Of a DNA stretch of 64,000 nucleotides, positions 34,130-42,255 are shown piece by piece (position 1 is the stretch's first letter; each line of letters opens with the position of its first letter). Below the pieces are notes generated by a model. That model was not told where the DNA came from, made no database searches, and saw only the letters and a program-made list of their open reading frames with translations. The position numbers and the translations under genes were made by a program. The DNA is from JAJDFU01 sp964595955 (GTDB lineage Bacteria > Bacteroidota > Bacteroidia > Chitinophagales > Saprospiraceae): assembly GCA_964595955.1 (NCBI GenBank), contig CAZQSF010000005.1:1-64000 (forward strand), read 5' to 3'.

Positions 34130-35058
34130 ATGTCGGACTCAAAGTTTTTGCCCCCGCCACAGTTTCAAACCTCGCCGTAGGATTCGATCTACTGGGTTTT
34201 GCGCTGGATGCTCCCGGAGATGAGGTCATCGTTCGATTCCGCGAACAGCCCGGCCTGGTGATCACCCGGGTTACCGGTGCGGCGGGAAAACTGCCTACGG
34301 AAATCGACAAGAACACGGCCGGGGTGGCCGCCATGGCCTTACTCCGCCACCTGGGGGAGGAAAACCGGGGTATAGCCATGGAAGTACACAAAAAGATGCC
34401 GTTTGGAAGCGGATTGGGCTCCAGTGCGGCCTCGGCGGTTGGTGGGGTAGTGGCCGTCAATGAGCTTTTGAATCGGCCGTTGGAAAAACGAGACCTCCTT
34501 CCGTTTGCCATGCAGGGCGAACGCGTTGCCGACGGCGCATGGCATGCCGACAATGTCGCTCCCTGCCTGCTGGGCGGCATGATCTTCATTCGAGACAACG
34601 AAAGCCTGGATGTACACCGGGTTCACGTTCCGTCCGGCCTGTTCGCCGCGGTCGTACACCCCAAGGTAGAGGTACTCACCCGCTCGGCCCGGAGTATCCT
34701 CAGCGAGCAGGTAGCACTCGAGAAGCACATCCGCCAATCGGGTAATTTGGGTGGGCTGCTCATTGGGCTTTTCCAATCGGACTTCGAGCTGATAAGCCGA
34801 AGCTTGCACGATCACATCATTGAGCCGCAGCGCGCGAAGCTGATCCCCCATTTCGATTCGGTGAAAGAGAAGGCGATGGAAGCCGGTGCTCTGGGCTGCA
34901 GTATCTCGGGAGCCGGACCGTCCGTTTTTGCCCTTTGCAGCAACAGCCTGCTGGCCCGACAAGTGGGCCAGGCCATGGAAAGCGCCTTTCGAGACCGGGG
35001 GCTGGATTGCGAGCTGTTTGTATCGGGCATCAATGCCGAGGGTGCCAAAAAGTGCTAA
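34126..35058 (+). CDS. thrB: Homoserine kinase
   Basis: The 310-residue enzyme is a GHMP-family kinase that phosphorylates homoserine for threonine synthesis. The PFGSGLGSSAASAVGG loop near residues 87-102 is the GHMP ATP-binding motif. The N-terminal VFAPATVSNLAVGFDLLGFAL and the C-terminal ISGAGPSVFALC are also conserved. Length is normal. Its ATG overlaps the thrA stop (ATGA), showing translational coupling. Confidence 0.97.
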   Translation: MNVGLKVFAPATVSNLAVGFDLLGFALDAPGDEVIVRFREQPGLVITRVTGAAGKLPTEIDKNTAGVAAMALLRHLGEENRGIAMEVHKKMPFGSGLGSSAASAVGGVVAVNELLNRPLEKRDLLPFAMQGERVADGAWHADNVAPCLLGGMIFIRDNESLDVHRVHVPSGLFAAVVHPKVEVLTRSARSILSEQVALEKHIRQSGNLGGLLIGLFQSDFELISRSLHDHIIEPQRAKLIPHFDSVKEKAMEAGALGCSISGAGPSVFALCSNSLLARQVGQAMESAFRDRGLDCELFVSGINAEGAKKC

Positions 35059-35060
35059 GC

Positions 35061-36356
35061 ATGACGTTTTACTCTACCAAGAACCCAAAGCTTTTCGTCG
35101 ACTTCCGGCGAGCTGTGCTCGAGGGCCTTCCTCCGGATAATGGCCTCTACATGCCGGCGGCCATCCCGGCTATGCCACCGTCGTTCTGGCAAAACCTGAC
35201 CGAGCTCGAATTCCCGGAGCTGTCCTTTCGCATGGCCGGCGCCCTGTTACAGCAAGCCCTGCCGGAAAAAGAGCTGGAAGCGATCGTGTATCGCGCCATC
35301 GACTTTCCGGCTCCTTTGGTTTCGCTGAGCGAAGAACTGGCCGTACTCGAACTGTTTCACGGCCCTTCCATGGCCTTTAAAGACTTTGGTGCCCGCTTCA
35401 TGGCCGAGGTAATGAGTTACTTCAACCGGGGCGAAGCACGGGAGTTACGGGTGTTGGTCGCTACCTCCGGCGACACGGGGGGCGCGGTAGCGGCCGGCTT
35501 TCACGGCGTGCCGGGCATACGGGTCGTCATCCTTTATCCTTCCGGGAAGGTGAGCCCTTTGCAAGAAAAGCAACTCACCACCTGGGGAGGCAATATTCAG
35601 GCGCTGGAAGTCGGCGGCACCTTTGACGATTGCCAGCAGATGGTCAAACAGGCCTTTCTGGATGCCGAGCTTCGCAACCGCATGCGCCTGACCTCGGCCA
35701 ACTCGATCAATATTGCCCGGCTCATTCCCCAATCCTTTTACTATGCCGAGGGGTATAAGCAGGCCCTTCCGGCCGATTCGCCCCTGGCTTTTGTAGTGCC
35801 TAGCGGCAACTTTGGCAACCTCACGGCCGGTCTTTTTGCCCGCCGCCTGGGCATGCCTGTGGAGGCCTTTGTGGCGGCCACCAACCGCAATGACATCGTG
35901 CCGGCTTACCTCCGCAGTGGCCGCTACGAGCCGCGCCCCTCGGTGCGCACGCTCTCCAACGCCATGGACGTCGGCAACCCATCCAACTTCGCCCGCCTGA
36001 TGGACCTCCATGGTTCCACGTGGAACCTTTTGCGAAAAACCATCTCCGGCTTTTCCTTTTCCGATGAGCAGACCCTGCGGGCCATGCAAGAGGCCATGGA
36101 CCGATTCGGCTACCTCTTGGACCCGCACGCCGCCATCGGCTACTTGGCCGCTGAGGCTTTCCGGGCCACTCATGCCGGTTATCGAACCCTCGTACTCGGC
36201 ACGGCCCATCCCGCGAAATTCAACCAGGTGGTCGAGCGGGCCATCCATCGTCCCGTGCCCCTCCCCCCCGCTTTGGAGCGAGCCCTGCACAAGCCCAAAG
36301 AAGCCCAGGCGATCCGCGCCCGGTTCAGCGAACTGAAAGCCTGGCTTCTGGATTAG
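35061..36356 (+). CDS. thrC: Threonine synthase
   Basis: The 431-residue PLP enzyme converts O-phosphohomoserine to threonine, the last step of the pathway. The PLP lysine is K107 in HGPSMAFKDFG; ATSGDTGGAVAAGF and the phosphate-binding VPSGNFGNL are also present. The start at MTFYSTKNPK is two bases after the thrB stop; the longer frame lies wholly within thrB. A 16-base parS-like palindrome lies in its coding sequence near codons 317-323, and a second just after the stop. Confidence 0.97.
   Translation: MTFYSTKNPKLFVDFRRAVLEGLPPDNGLYMPAAIPAMPPSFWQNLTELEFPELSFRMAGALLQQALPEKELEAIVYRAIDFPAPLVSLSEELAVLELFHGPSMAFKDFGARFMAEVMSYFNRGEARELRVLVATSGDTGGAVAAGFHGVPGIRVVILYPSGKVSPLQEKQLTTWGGNIQALEVGGTFDDCQQMVKQAFLDAELRNRMRLTSANSINIARLIPQSFYYAEGYKQALPADSPLAFVVPSGNFGNLTAGLFARRLGMPVEAFVAATNRNDIVPAYLRSGRYEPRPSVRTLSNAMDVGNPSNFARLMDLHGSTWNLLRKTISGFSFSDEQTLRAMQEAMDRFGYLLDPHAAIGYLAAEAFRATHAGYRTLVLGTAHPAKFNQVVERAIHRPVPLPPALERALHKPKEAQAIRARFSELKAWLLD
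36012..36027. promoter_or_regulatory. parS-like ParB-binding site inside thrC
   Basis: GGTTCCACGTGGAACC is a perfect 16-base palindrome whose 14-base core GTTCCACGTGGAAC equals the common bacterial parS core (TGTTNCACGTGNAACA family). It lies within the thrC reading frame, as chromosomal parS sites often lie in genes. ParB binding here would seed origin-region segregation. Confidence 0.75.
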
Positions 36357-36377
36357 GCCCCACTCAGCCTCTTCCCT

Positions 36378-36393
36378 GGTTCCACGTGGAACA
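36378..36393. promoter_or_regulatory. parS-like ParB-binding site after thrC
   Basis: GGTTCCACGTGGAACA repeats the same 14-base palindromic core 366 bases from the first site, in the spacer between thrC and the M1 peptidase gene. Two sites so close together make coincidence unlikely. Confidence 0.78.
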
Positions 36394-36458
36394 TTTTCAC
36401 GGCTTTCTCGTTTTCTCCTTTTGATCCCGTAACAGACAGTTCAGTGGGATGGATTGTC

Positions 36459-36466
36459 TATTTTTG
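36459..36466 (+). promoter_or_regulatory. -7 element for the second M1 peptidase
   Basis: TATTTTTG matches the -7 consensus and lies 39 bases before ATG 36506. No clear TTG lies at the correct distance. Its position argues against the longer open frame starting at 36449. Confidence 0.5.
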
Positions 36467-36505
36467 CAACTCGTATTCCCCTATCAGATCACCAGGAAAA
36501 GACGT

Positions 36506-38845
36506 ATGAACACCCAATTCTTTTTTGTGCTTGCACTGGCCCTGGTCGGTACATCCCTATTCGGCCAGCCCCATACCCATCAGAACAAATTCCGGCAGCT
36601 GGGTCAGGAACTCCCCACCCCCAATGTGTACCGCAATGCCGCCGGCGCCCCGGGACATGGCTACTGGCAGCAACAGGCCGATTACCAGATGGACATCGAG
36701 CTCGACGAAAAAACCCAGCGCCTTTACGGAACCGAGACCATCACCTACCACAACCAATCGCCCGATGCGCTCGAATACCTCTGGGTGCAGCTGGATCAAA
36801 ACCGGCGGGCCAAAGACTCCGATTCCTACAAGATCAATACCAACAGCCTCCGGGAAGAAATGAGCCTCCGCAGCCTCAACCAGCTGGAACCCACCTTCGA
36901 CGGCGGCTTCAAGATCGATTATGTGCAGCTGCCGGACGGCGAAGCTTTGCCATATACCGTCGTCAAAACCATGATGCGCGTTGAAATGCCCCGCCCGCTG
37001 GCTCCGGGCCAATCCTTCAGCTTTCGCATCAAATGGTGGTACAACATAAACGACCGCATGCAAATCGGCGGGCGCTCCGGCTACGAGTATTTCCCGGATG
37101 AAGACAACCACCTCTTCACCATCGCCCAATTCTTCCCCCGGATGTGCGTGTACAACGATGTGGAAGGCTGGCAGAATAAGCAATTCCTGGGCCGGGGCGA
37201 ATTTGCCCTGCCCTTCGGCAATTACGAGGTGCGCATTACGGTGCCGGAAGATCACCTGGTGGCCGCAACCGGCCTGCTCCAAAACGAAAAAGACGTGCTC
37301 ACCAAAACCCAGCGCGAGCGATTGGCCGAGGCCCGAAAGGAACGCAAAACCCCCGTCTTCATCGTCACGGAAGAGGAGGCCCGAAAAAATGAAAAGCAAA
37401 AGGCAAAGGACAAGAAGACCTGGATCTTTACGGCCGAGAATGTGCGCGACTTCGCCTTCGCCTCCTCCCGCAAATTTATCTGGGATGCCATGGGCGTAGA
37501 CCAGGAGGATGGAAGTGTAGTCATGGCCATGAGCATGTATCCCAAAGAAGGCAATCCGCTTTGGGAAAAATACTCTACCAAGGTCGTCGCACATACCCTC
37601 AAGTGGTTCACCCACTACACCTTTAACTACCCCTACCCCGTGGCCTGGTCCATCCATACCAACCGCATCGGGATGGAATATCCCATGATCTGCTTCAACG
37701 GGGGCCGACCCGAACCCGACGGCACCTACACGGAACGAACCAAATACGGGCTCATCGGGGTGATCATTCACGAGGTGGGACACAACTACTTTCCCATGAT
37801 CGTGAATAGCGACGAACGCCAATGGACCTGGATGGATGAAGGCCTGAACACCTTTGTTCAGTTCCTCACCGAACAGCAATGGGAACGCGACTATCCCTCC
37901 CGCCGCGGCCCGGCTCACAAGATCGTGGACTACATGAAGGGCGACAAGGATCGGATTTCGCCCATTATGACCAATTCCGAAAGTATCTTCCAGTTTGGAA
38001 ACAACGCCTACGGCAAGCCGGCTACAGCCCTGAATATTCTGCGGGAAACCATCATGGGCCGCGAGCTTTTTGATTACGCCTTCAAGACCTATGCCCGGCG
38101 CTGGAAGTTCAAGCACCCCTCCCCGGCCGATTTCTTCCGCACCATGGAGGACGCCTCCGGTATTGATCTCGACTGGTTCTGGCGTGGTTGGTTCTACACG
38201 ACCGACCATGTAGACATCGCCATAGCGGATGTGCAATGGTACCGCCTGGATACCAAAAACCCCGACCTGGAAAACAGCCTGCTGGCCGAAGCCCGCCGAC
38301 AGGCGCCCGAAAACATCAGCATAGTTCGCAATCGAGAGCAGATCGCCCAGACCCAGGATGAAGTGGATCCGAGCATTCGAGACTTTTACAACGAATACGA
38401 TCCCCTGGAGGTCACGGTACTCGACCGGCAAGAATACCAGCGCTACCTGAACAGCCTCAGTGCAGAAGAGATCGCCCTGCTGGAAAAACAGACCAACTAC
38501 TACGAGATCACCTTCGAAAATAAAGGAGGGCTGGTCATGCCGCTCATTCTGCAATTCGAGTATGCGGATGGAAGTGAAGAGTTGATCCGGATACCGGCTG
38601 AAATCTGGAAGATCACCAGCGATAAGGTCACCAAGGTTTTCCCGACCGAGAAGGAGATCCGGCAGATCACCCTTGATCCCTTTCTGGAAACGGCAGATGT
38701 GAACACCCAAAACAACTATTTCCCGCCTAAACCGCAAGGTCCCAGCCGGTTTGAGCTCTTTCGAAGCAAAAGCATGCAGCGAGATCGGGAGAACCCCATG
38801 CAACGACGGCAAAGAGCCGAGGCTGCCGAAGGAGGAAGCAATTAA
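36506..38845 (+). CDS. Secreted M1 family metallopeptidase
   Basis: The 779-residue protein begins with a signal peptide (MNTQFFFVLALALVGTSLFG) and is a zinc peptidase of family M1. The zinc motif is HEVGHNYFP near residue 422, with the third ligand in WMDEGLNTFVQ about 20 residues on. The substrate motif is GMEYP instead of GAMEN, as in a known subgroup, so strict aminopeptidase activity should not be assumed. The C-terminus is charged, with a Gln/Arg-rich tail. It differs in domain ends from the other M1 enzyme, so the two are not recent duplicates. Confidence 0.9.
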   Translation: MNTQFFFVLALALVGTSLFGQPHTHQNKFRQLGQELPTPNVYRNAAGAPGHGYWQQQADYQMDIELDEKTQRLYGTETITYHNQSPDALEYLWVQLDQNRRAKDSDSYKINTNSLREEMSLRSLNQLEPTFDGGFKIDYVQLPDGEALPYTVVKTMMRVEMPRPLAPGQSFSFRIKWWYNINDRMQIGGRSGYEYFPDEDNHLFTIAQFFPRMCVYNDVEGWQNKQFLGRGEFALPFGNYEVRITVPEDHLVAATGLLQNEKDVLTKTQRERLAEARKERKTPVFIVTEEEARKNEKQKAKDKKTWIFTAENVRDFAFASSRKFIWDAMGVDQEDGSVVMAMSMYPKEGNPLWEKYSTKVVAHTLKWFTHYTFNYPYPVAWSIHTNRIGMEYPMICFNGGRPEPDGTYTERTKYGLIGVIIHEVGHNYFPMIVNSDERQWTWMDEGLNTFVQFLTEQQWERDYPSRRGPAHKIVDYMKGDKDRISPIMTNSESIFQFGNNAYGKPATALNILRETIMGRELFDYAFKTYARRWKFKHPSPADFFRTMEDASGIDLDWFWRGWFYTTDHVDIAIADVQWYRLDTKNPDLENSLLAEARRQAPENISIVRNREQIAQTQDEVDPSIRDFYNEYDPLEVTVLDRQEYQRYLNSLSAEEIALLEKQTNYYEITFENKGGLVMPLILQFEYADGSEELIRIPAEIWKITSDKVTKVFPTEKEIRQITLDPFLETADVNTQNNYFPPKPQGPSRFELFRSKSMQRDRENPMQRRQRAEAAEGGSN

Positions 38846-38877
38846 CAGTTGTCTGATTATCAACACTTTAAGTAAAA

Positions 38878-38918
38878 CGCATGCAATTTTTCTATCCGTC
38901 GATAGATTATTGCATGCG
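38878..38918. repeat. Long hairpin between M1 peptidase and mvaD
   Basis: Outer arms CGCATGCAAT and ATTGCATGCG pair perfectly, and an inner helix TCTATC-CGTC-GATAGA continues the stem. There is no T run on the plus strand directly after it. It sits 33 bases after the peptidase stop and ends eight bases before the mvaD -7 element, so it occupies the expected -33 region. Confidence 0.6.
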
Positions 38919-38925
38919 GTTTGCC

Positions 38926-38933
38926 TAATTTTG
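38926..38933 (+). promoter_or_regulatory. -7 element of mvaD
   Basis: TAATTTTG matches the -7 consensus and lies 25 bases before the start codon. No TTG is found at the usual distance because the preceding hairpin covers that position. Confidence 0.5.
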
Positions 38934-38958
38934 CCCCTTCAAACTGAAAATCAGTGTC

Positions 38959-40056
38959 ATGCGCCAAGCAGAGGGGCCATACGCCAACCCACATCTCATC
39001 CTGGAGTCCGAGCGGGTCGTACCCGGGGAGGTTGCCTGGCGCAGCCCGTCGAATATTGCGCTGGTAAAGTACTGGGGCAAGCACGGCCGTCAGTTGCCGC
39101 GCAACCCCTCCGTAAGCCTCACCTTGCAAAACGCCTTCACCGAGACCCGCCTGCACTACAAGCCCAAGGAAACCTCCGGCCCGGATATTGACCTTTCGTT
39201 TTTCTTCGAAGGAGAACCCAAGCCCGATTTTGCCGAACGCATAAACCGGTATTTCAAAAGCATTACCGATATTTTTCCGTTTCTGCCTCAGCTGGAATTC
39301 CGCATTTACTCCAAAAATGCCTTTCCCCATTCGGCCGGTATTGCCTCTTCAGCCTCGGCCATGAGCGCTTTGGCCCTCTGCCTGTGCAGCCTGGAAGAAA
39401 AGCTGTTCGACTCCCGGAAAGAGCGGCCCGCCTTTTTTCAAAAGGCATCTTATGTGGCCCGCCTGGGGTCAGGCAGTGCCTGCAGGAGCCTGTACGGAGG
39501 AGCGGTCGTGTGGGGTAAAACCGTGGAAGTAGAAGGGAGCTCGAACGAATACGCCTTGCCCCTTCAGAAGGTACATCCCGATTTTTTGACCTTCCACGAT
39601 GACATTTTGCTGGTGAGTACGTCTGAAAAAGCAGTATCCAGCAGTGCAGGACATGCCCTCATGGACAGCAACCCCTATGCATCGGCGCGTTATGCCGATG
39701 CACAGCGCAACCTGCAGGAAGTTCTTTGGGCCTTGGAAAAGGGCGAGTTGGAGGCCTTCGGCCGAATCGTCGAATCGGAGGCCCTGACCCTGCACGGACT
39801 GATGCTCAGTTCCAGGCCTCCCTACGTATTGCTGGAACCCAACACCCTAACCCTGATCCAAAAAATACGGGCTTTCCGGAAAGAGACGAAGCTGCCCTTG
39901 TTTTTCAGCCTGGACGCAGGCCCCAACATTCACCTCCTCTATCCGGATGCCTATCAAAAGCGAATACAGGCATTCGTGCAGGACGAGCTTTCCGCACTCT
40001 GCACTGACGGCCAGTACCTGACCGACGAGGTCGGTGAAGGGCCAATGCCGCTCTGA
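38959..40056 (+). CDS. mvaD: Diphosphomevalonate decarboxylase
   Basis: The 365-residue GHMP-family enzyme converts mevalonate diphosphate to isopentenyl diphosphate with ATP. Signatures are SPSNIALVKYWGKHGRQLP near residues 29-47, the phosphate loop SAGIASSASAMSALA near 123-137, GSGSACRSLYGG near 170-181 and SLDAGPNIHLLYP near 317. Its presence implies that this organism makes isoprenoids through the mevalonate route. The other mevalonate genes are not in the window. The rhodanese gene follows after 10 bases. Confidence 0.93.
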   Translation: MRQAEGPYANPHLILESERVVPGEVAWRSPSNIALVKYWGKHGRQLPRNPSVSLTLQNAFTETRLHYKPKETSGPDIDLSFFFEGEPKPDFAERINRYFKSITDIFPFLPQLEFRIYSKNAFPHSAGIASSASAMSALALCLCSLEEKLFDSRKERPAFFQKASYVARLGSGSACRSLYGGAVVWGKTVEVEGSSNEYALPLQKVHPDFLTFHDDILLVSTSEKAVSSSAGHALMDSNPYASARYADAQRNLQEVLWALEKGELEAFGRIVESEALTLHGLMLSSRPPYVLLEPNTLTLIQKIRAFRKETKLPLFFSLDAGPNIHLLYPDAYQKRIQAFVQDELSALCTDGQYLTDEVGEGPMPL

Positions 40057-40066
40057 TTTTAGCAAG

Positions 40067-40597
40067 ATGCGAAGAACACTCACAAGTCTGTGCAGTTTAC
40101 TGTTTTTCGGCCTGGTAACCTGCGCCCAGGATCCGCCCAAGGACCGACCGAAACTGAAGAGCGAAGCCTTTGATCAAAAACTGGTGAGCCTTCTCCGGTT
40201 CCGGGTGCCGCTCCTAGGCGTGGAGGAGCTGAGGGCGAACCGACAGGATTATTTTCTGTTCGACACCCGGGCGCGGGAGGAATACCAGTTGAGCCACATT
40301 CCGGGCGCTGCGTACCTGGGCTATCGGGATTTTGACCTGGACAGGCTGAAGGACGTACCCAAAGATGCCCCCATCGCATTGTACTGCTCGGTGGGCTATC
40401 GGAGCGAGCGGATAGGCGAGAAACTCCAAAAGGCCGGCTACACGAAGGTTTTCAACTTGTACGGCAGCGTGTTTGAGTGGGTGAACCGGGGGTATCCGCT
40501 GGAAGATGAGCAAGGAAAAAAGGTGGACGTGATCCACACCTACAATAAAAACTGGAGTCAATGGGTGGATGACGATGCCGCCCGCAAGGTCTGGTAA
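40067..40597 (+). CDS. Exported rhodanese-like domain protein
   Basis: The 176-residue protein has an N-terminal signal (RRTLTSLCSLLFFGLVTCAQ) and a single rhodanese domain. DTRAREEYQLSHIPGA is the conserved entry motif, and the active-site Cys lies in LYCSVGYRSE near residue 106, so the active loop is complete. Whether it is a lipoprotein is unclear because the LVTC sequence is not a canonical lipobox. Rhodanese domains carry persulfide sulfur; the target is unknown. The start was chosen just after mvaD; the longer frame overlaps mvaD. Confidence 0.83.
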   Translation: MRRTLTSLCSLLFFGLVTCAQDPPKDRPKLKSEAFDQKLVSLLRFRVPLLGVEELRANRQDYFLFDTRAREEYQLSHIPGAAYLGYRDFDLDRLKDVPKDAPIALYCSVGYRSERIGEKLQKAGYTKVFNLYGSVFEWVNRGYPLEDEQGKKVDVIHTYNKNWSQWVDDDAARKVW

Positions 40598-40631
40598 TTT
40601 TTTTCATTGAATTCAAAAAAAACCGTGAGCT

Positions 40632-41885
40632 ATGGACCTCTTTGAGAAGTTCGCCGGTAACCGCGGCCCGCTGGGCCAATATGCCCATGAGGCACACGGC
40701 TACTATGCTTTTCCCAAGCTGGAAGGCGAAATAGGCAGCCGCATGAAATTCCAAGGGAAGGAATTCATCATCTGGAACATCAACAACTACCTGGGGCTGG
40801 CCAACCACCCGGAAGTGCGCAAAATCGATGCGGAAGCTTCCGCCGAATGGGGGCTTGCCTATCCGATGGGCGCCCGGATCATGTCGGGCGACAACACTTA
40901 CATCGAACGACTGGAAAGCGAACTGGCCGAATTTGTCAATAAGGAAGCCGCTCTGCTGCTCAACTTCGGATTCCAGGGCATCTTCTCCATCATTGATGCC
41001 CTGCTGGGCCGGCACGACGTAGTGGTGTACGACAGCGACAGCCATGCCTGCATCTACGATGGGGTGCGCTTGCACATCGGCCGCCGGCTCCCCTTCGAGC
41101 ACAACAACATGGAGCATCTGGAGAAACAGCTCCAGCGCGCTACCGAACTGACGGATAAATCCGGCGGCGGCATCCTGGTGATCACCGAGGGCGTCTTCGG
41201 CATGCGGGGCGAACAAGGTAAGCTGAAGGAGATCGTAGAGATGAAAAAACGCTACGAGTTCCGCCTCCTGGTAGACGATGCCCACGGCTTCGGCACCCTG
41301 GGCCAAACGGGAGCGGGTGCAGGCGAAGAACAAGGCGTACAGGACGATATCGACCTGTACTTCTCCACCTTTGCCAAGTCCATGGCCAGCATTGGCTCCT
41401 TCGTAGCCGGCGATAAGGATATCATCACCTACTTGCTTTACAATACGCGCTCTCAGCTCTTCGCCAAAACACTGCCCATGCCGCTGATCATTGGCAACCT
41501 CAAGCGGCTGGACCTGATGCGCAAGCATCCGGAGCTGAAAGATAAGCTTTGGGAAAATGTGAACCTCCTGCAGAACGGACTGCGCAACCGGGGCTTTGAC
41601 CTGGGCAAGTGCGATGCCTGCGTGACGCCGGTATACATGCACGGAACCCCTTATGAAGCGGCCAACCTCGTGCACGACATCCGCGAGCAACACCGCGTGT
41701 TCTGCAGCATGGTGATGTACCCCATGATCCCGAAGGGCATGATCCTGCTGCGCATGATCCCGACGGCAGCGCACACCAAGGAAGATATTGAGATCACGCT
41801 GGATGCCTTCGATGCAGTAAGCAAGCGGCTCAAGGCCGGTGAATACCAGGGCGAACTGCAATATGCTTCGGCCGAACTGCAGTAG
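40632..41885 (+). CDS. Serine-palmitoyltransferase-like alpha-oxoamine synthase
   Basis: The 417-residue PLP enzyme belongs to the alpha-oxoamine synthase family (KBL, BioF, SPT, ALAS). WNINNYLGLANHPEV, the GARIMSGDNTYIERLE segment, DDAHGFGTLGQTGAG near 215 and the PLP lysine in FSTFAKSMASIG near 251 are visible. The overall sequence most resembles the Bacteroidota serine palmitoyltransferase-like enzymes that make sphingolipid or sulfonolipid long-chain bases from an acyl-CoA and serine or cysteate. Substrate is not decided by sequence alone; glycine C-acetyltransferase is the less likely alternative. It starts 34 bases after the rhodanese gene and ends in a terminator. Confidence 0.85.
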   Translation: MDLFEKFAGNRGPLGQYAHEAHGYYAFPKLEGEIGSRMKFQGKEFIIWNINNYLGLANHPEVRKIDAEASAEWGLAYPMGARIMSGDNTYIERLESELAEFVNKEAALLLNFGFQGIFSIIDALLGRHDVVVYDSDSHACIYDGVRLHIGRRLPFEHNNMEHLEKQLQRATELTDKSGGGILVITEGVFGMRGEQGKLKEIVEMKKRYEFRLLVDDAHGFGTLGQTGAGAGEEQGVQDDIDLYFSTFAKSMASIGSFVAGDKDIITYLLYNTRSQLFAKTLPMPLIIGNLKRLDLMRKHPELKDKLWENVNLLQNGLRNRGFDLGKCDACVTPVYMHGTPYEAANLVHDIREQHRVFCSMVMYPMIPKGMILLRMIPTAAHTKEDIEITLDAFDAVSKRLKAGEYQGELQYASAELQ

Positions 41886-41910
41886 GCTCAAGGCTTGATT
41901 CGCACTTGGA

Positions 41911-41944
41911 AAGAGTCGCCGGATTCGGTTCCGGCGGCTCTTTT
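41911..41944 (+). terminator. Terminator of the mvaD-rhodanese-SPT-like operon
   Basis: AAGAGTCGCCGGA and TCCGGCGGCTCTT pair with one mismatch around a six-base loop, and the right arm runs into TTTT. It lies 25 bases after the stop. Confidence 0.75.
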
Positions 41945-41961
41945 CGTTGGTGCGATCAAAA

Positions 41962-42255
41962 CTACCACTCGTTGTACAGCACCATACCCAAAAAATAGAG
42001 CACCAGCAGGCCATTGCCCAAAAGGGCAACCCACCAATGGAAGGTGCGAATCTCCCTTCTTCGGATGCTCTTCACGCTGTGAAGCAGTCCGAATAGGGAA
42101 AAGGCGAAACCCGCCGCAAAAAGAAGACCCGGCAGAACGGACAGAAGACCCGACAGGGTCCAACTGCCGGAGAAGGAGCCCAGCCCGACGGCTCCGGCAG
42201 CTCCCAGAAAATAGTAATACCCTTTCTGTGATTCGCGACCCAAGCGTTGCATCAT
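41962..42255 (-). CDS. Small membrane protein of unknown function
   Basis: The 97-residue protein consists of three hydrophobic helices (about 14-32, 36-58 and 74-94) with a short basic loop KSIRRREIRTF. I do not recognise a family. Its start overlaps the glycosyltransferase stop by four bases (ATGA), so it is translated with that enzyme and may be a membrane partner or flippase-like helper, which is inference from position alone. Confidence 0.75.
   Translation of the reverse strand: MMQRLGRESQKGYYYFLGAAGAVGLGSFSGSWTLSGLLSVLPGLLFAAGFAFSLFGLLHSVKSIRRREIRTFHWWVALLGNGLLVLYFLGMVLYNEW

Noticed and set aside
36557..38866. Open frame of 769 codons on the minus strand
   Set aside because: Antisense shadow of the second M1 peptidase, with no motif of its own.
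40452..42029. Open frame of 525 codons on the minus strand
   Set aside because: Antisense to the rhodanese and SPT-like genes, whose motifs are unambiguous.
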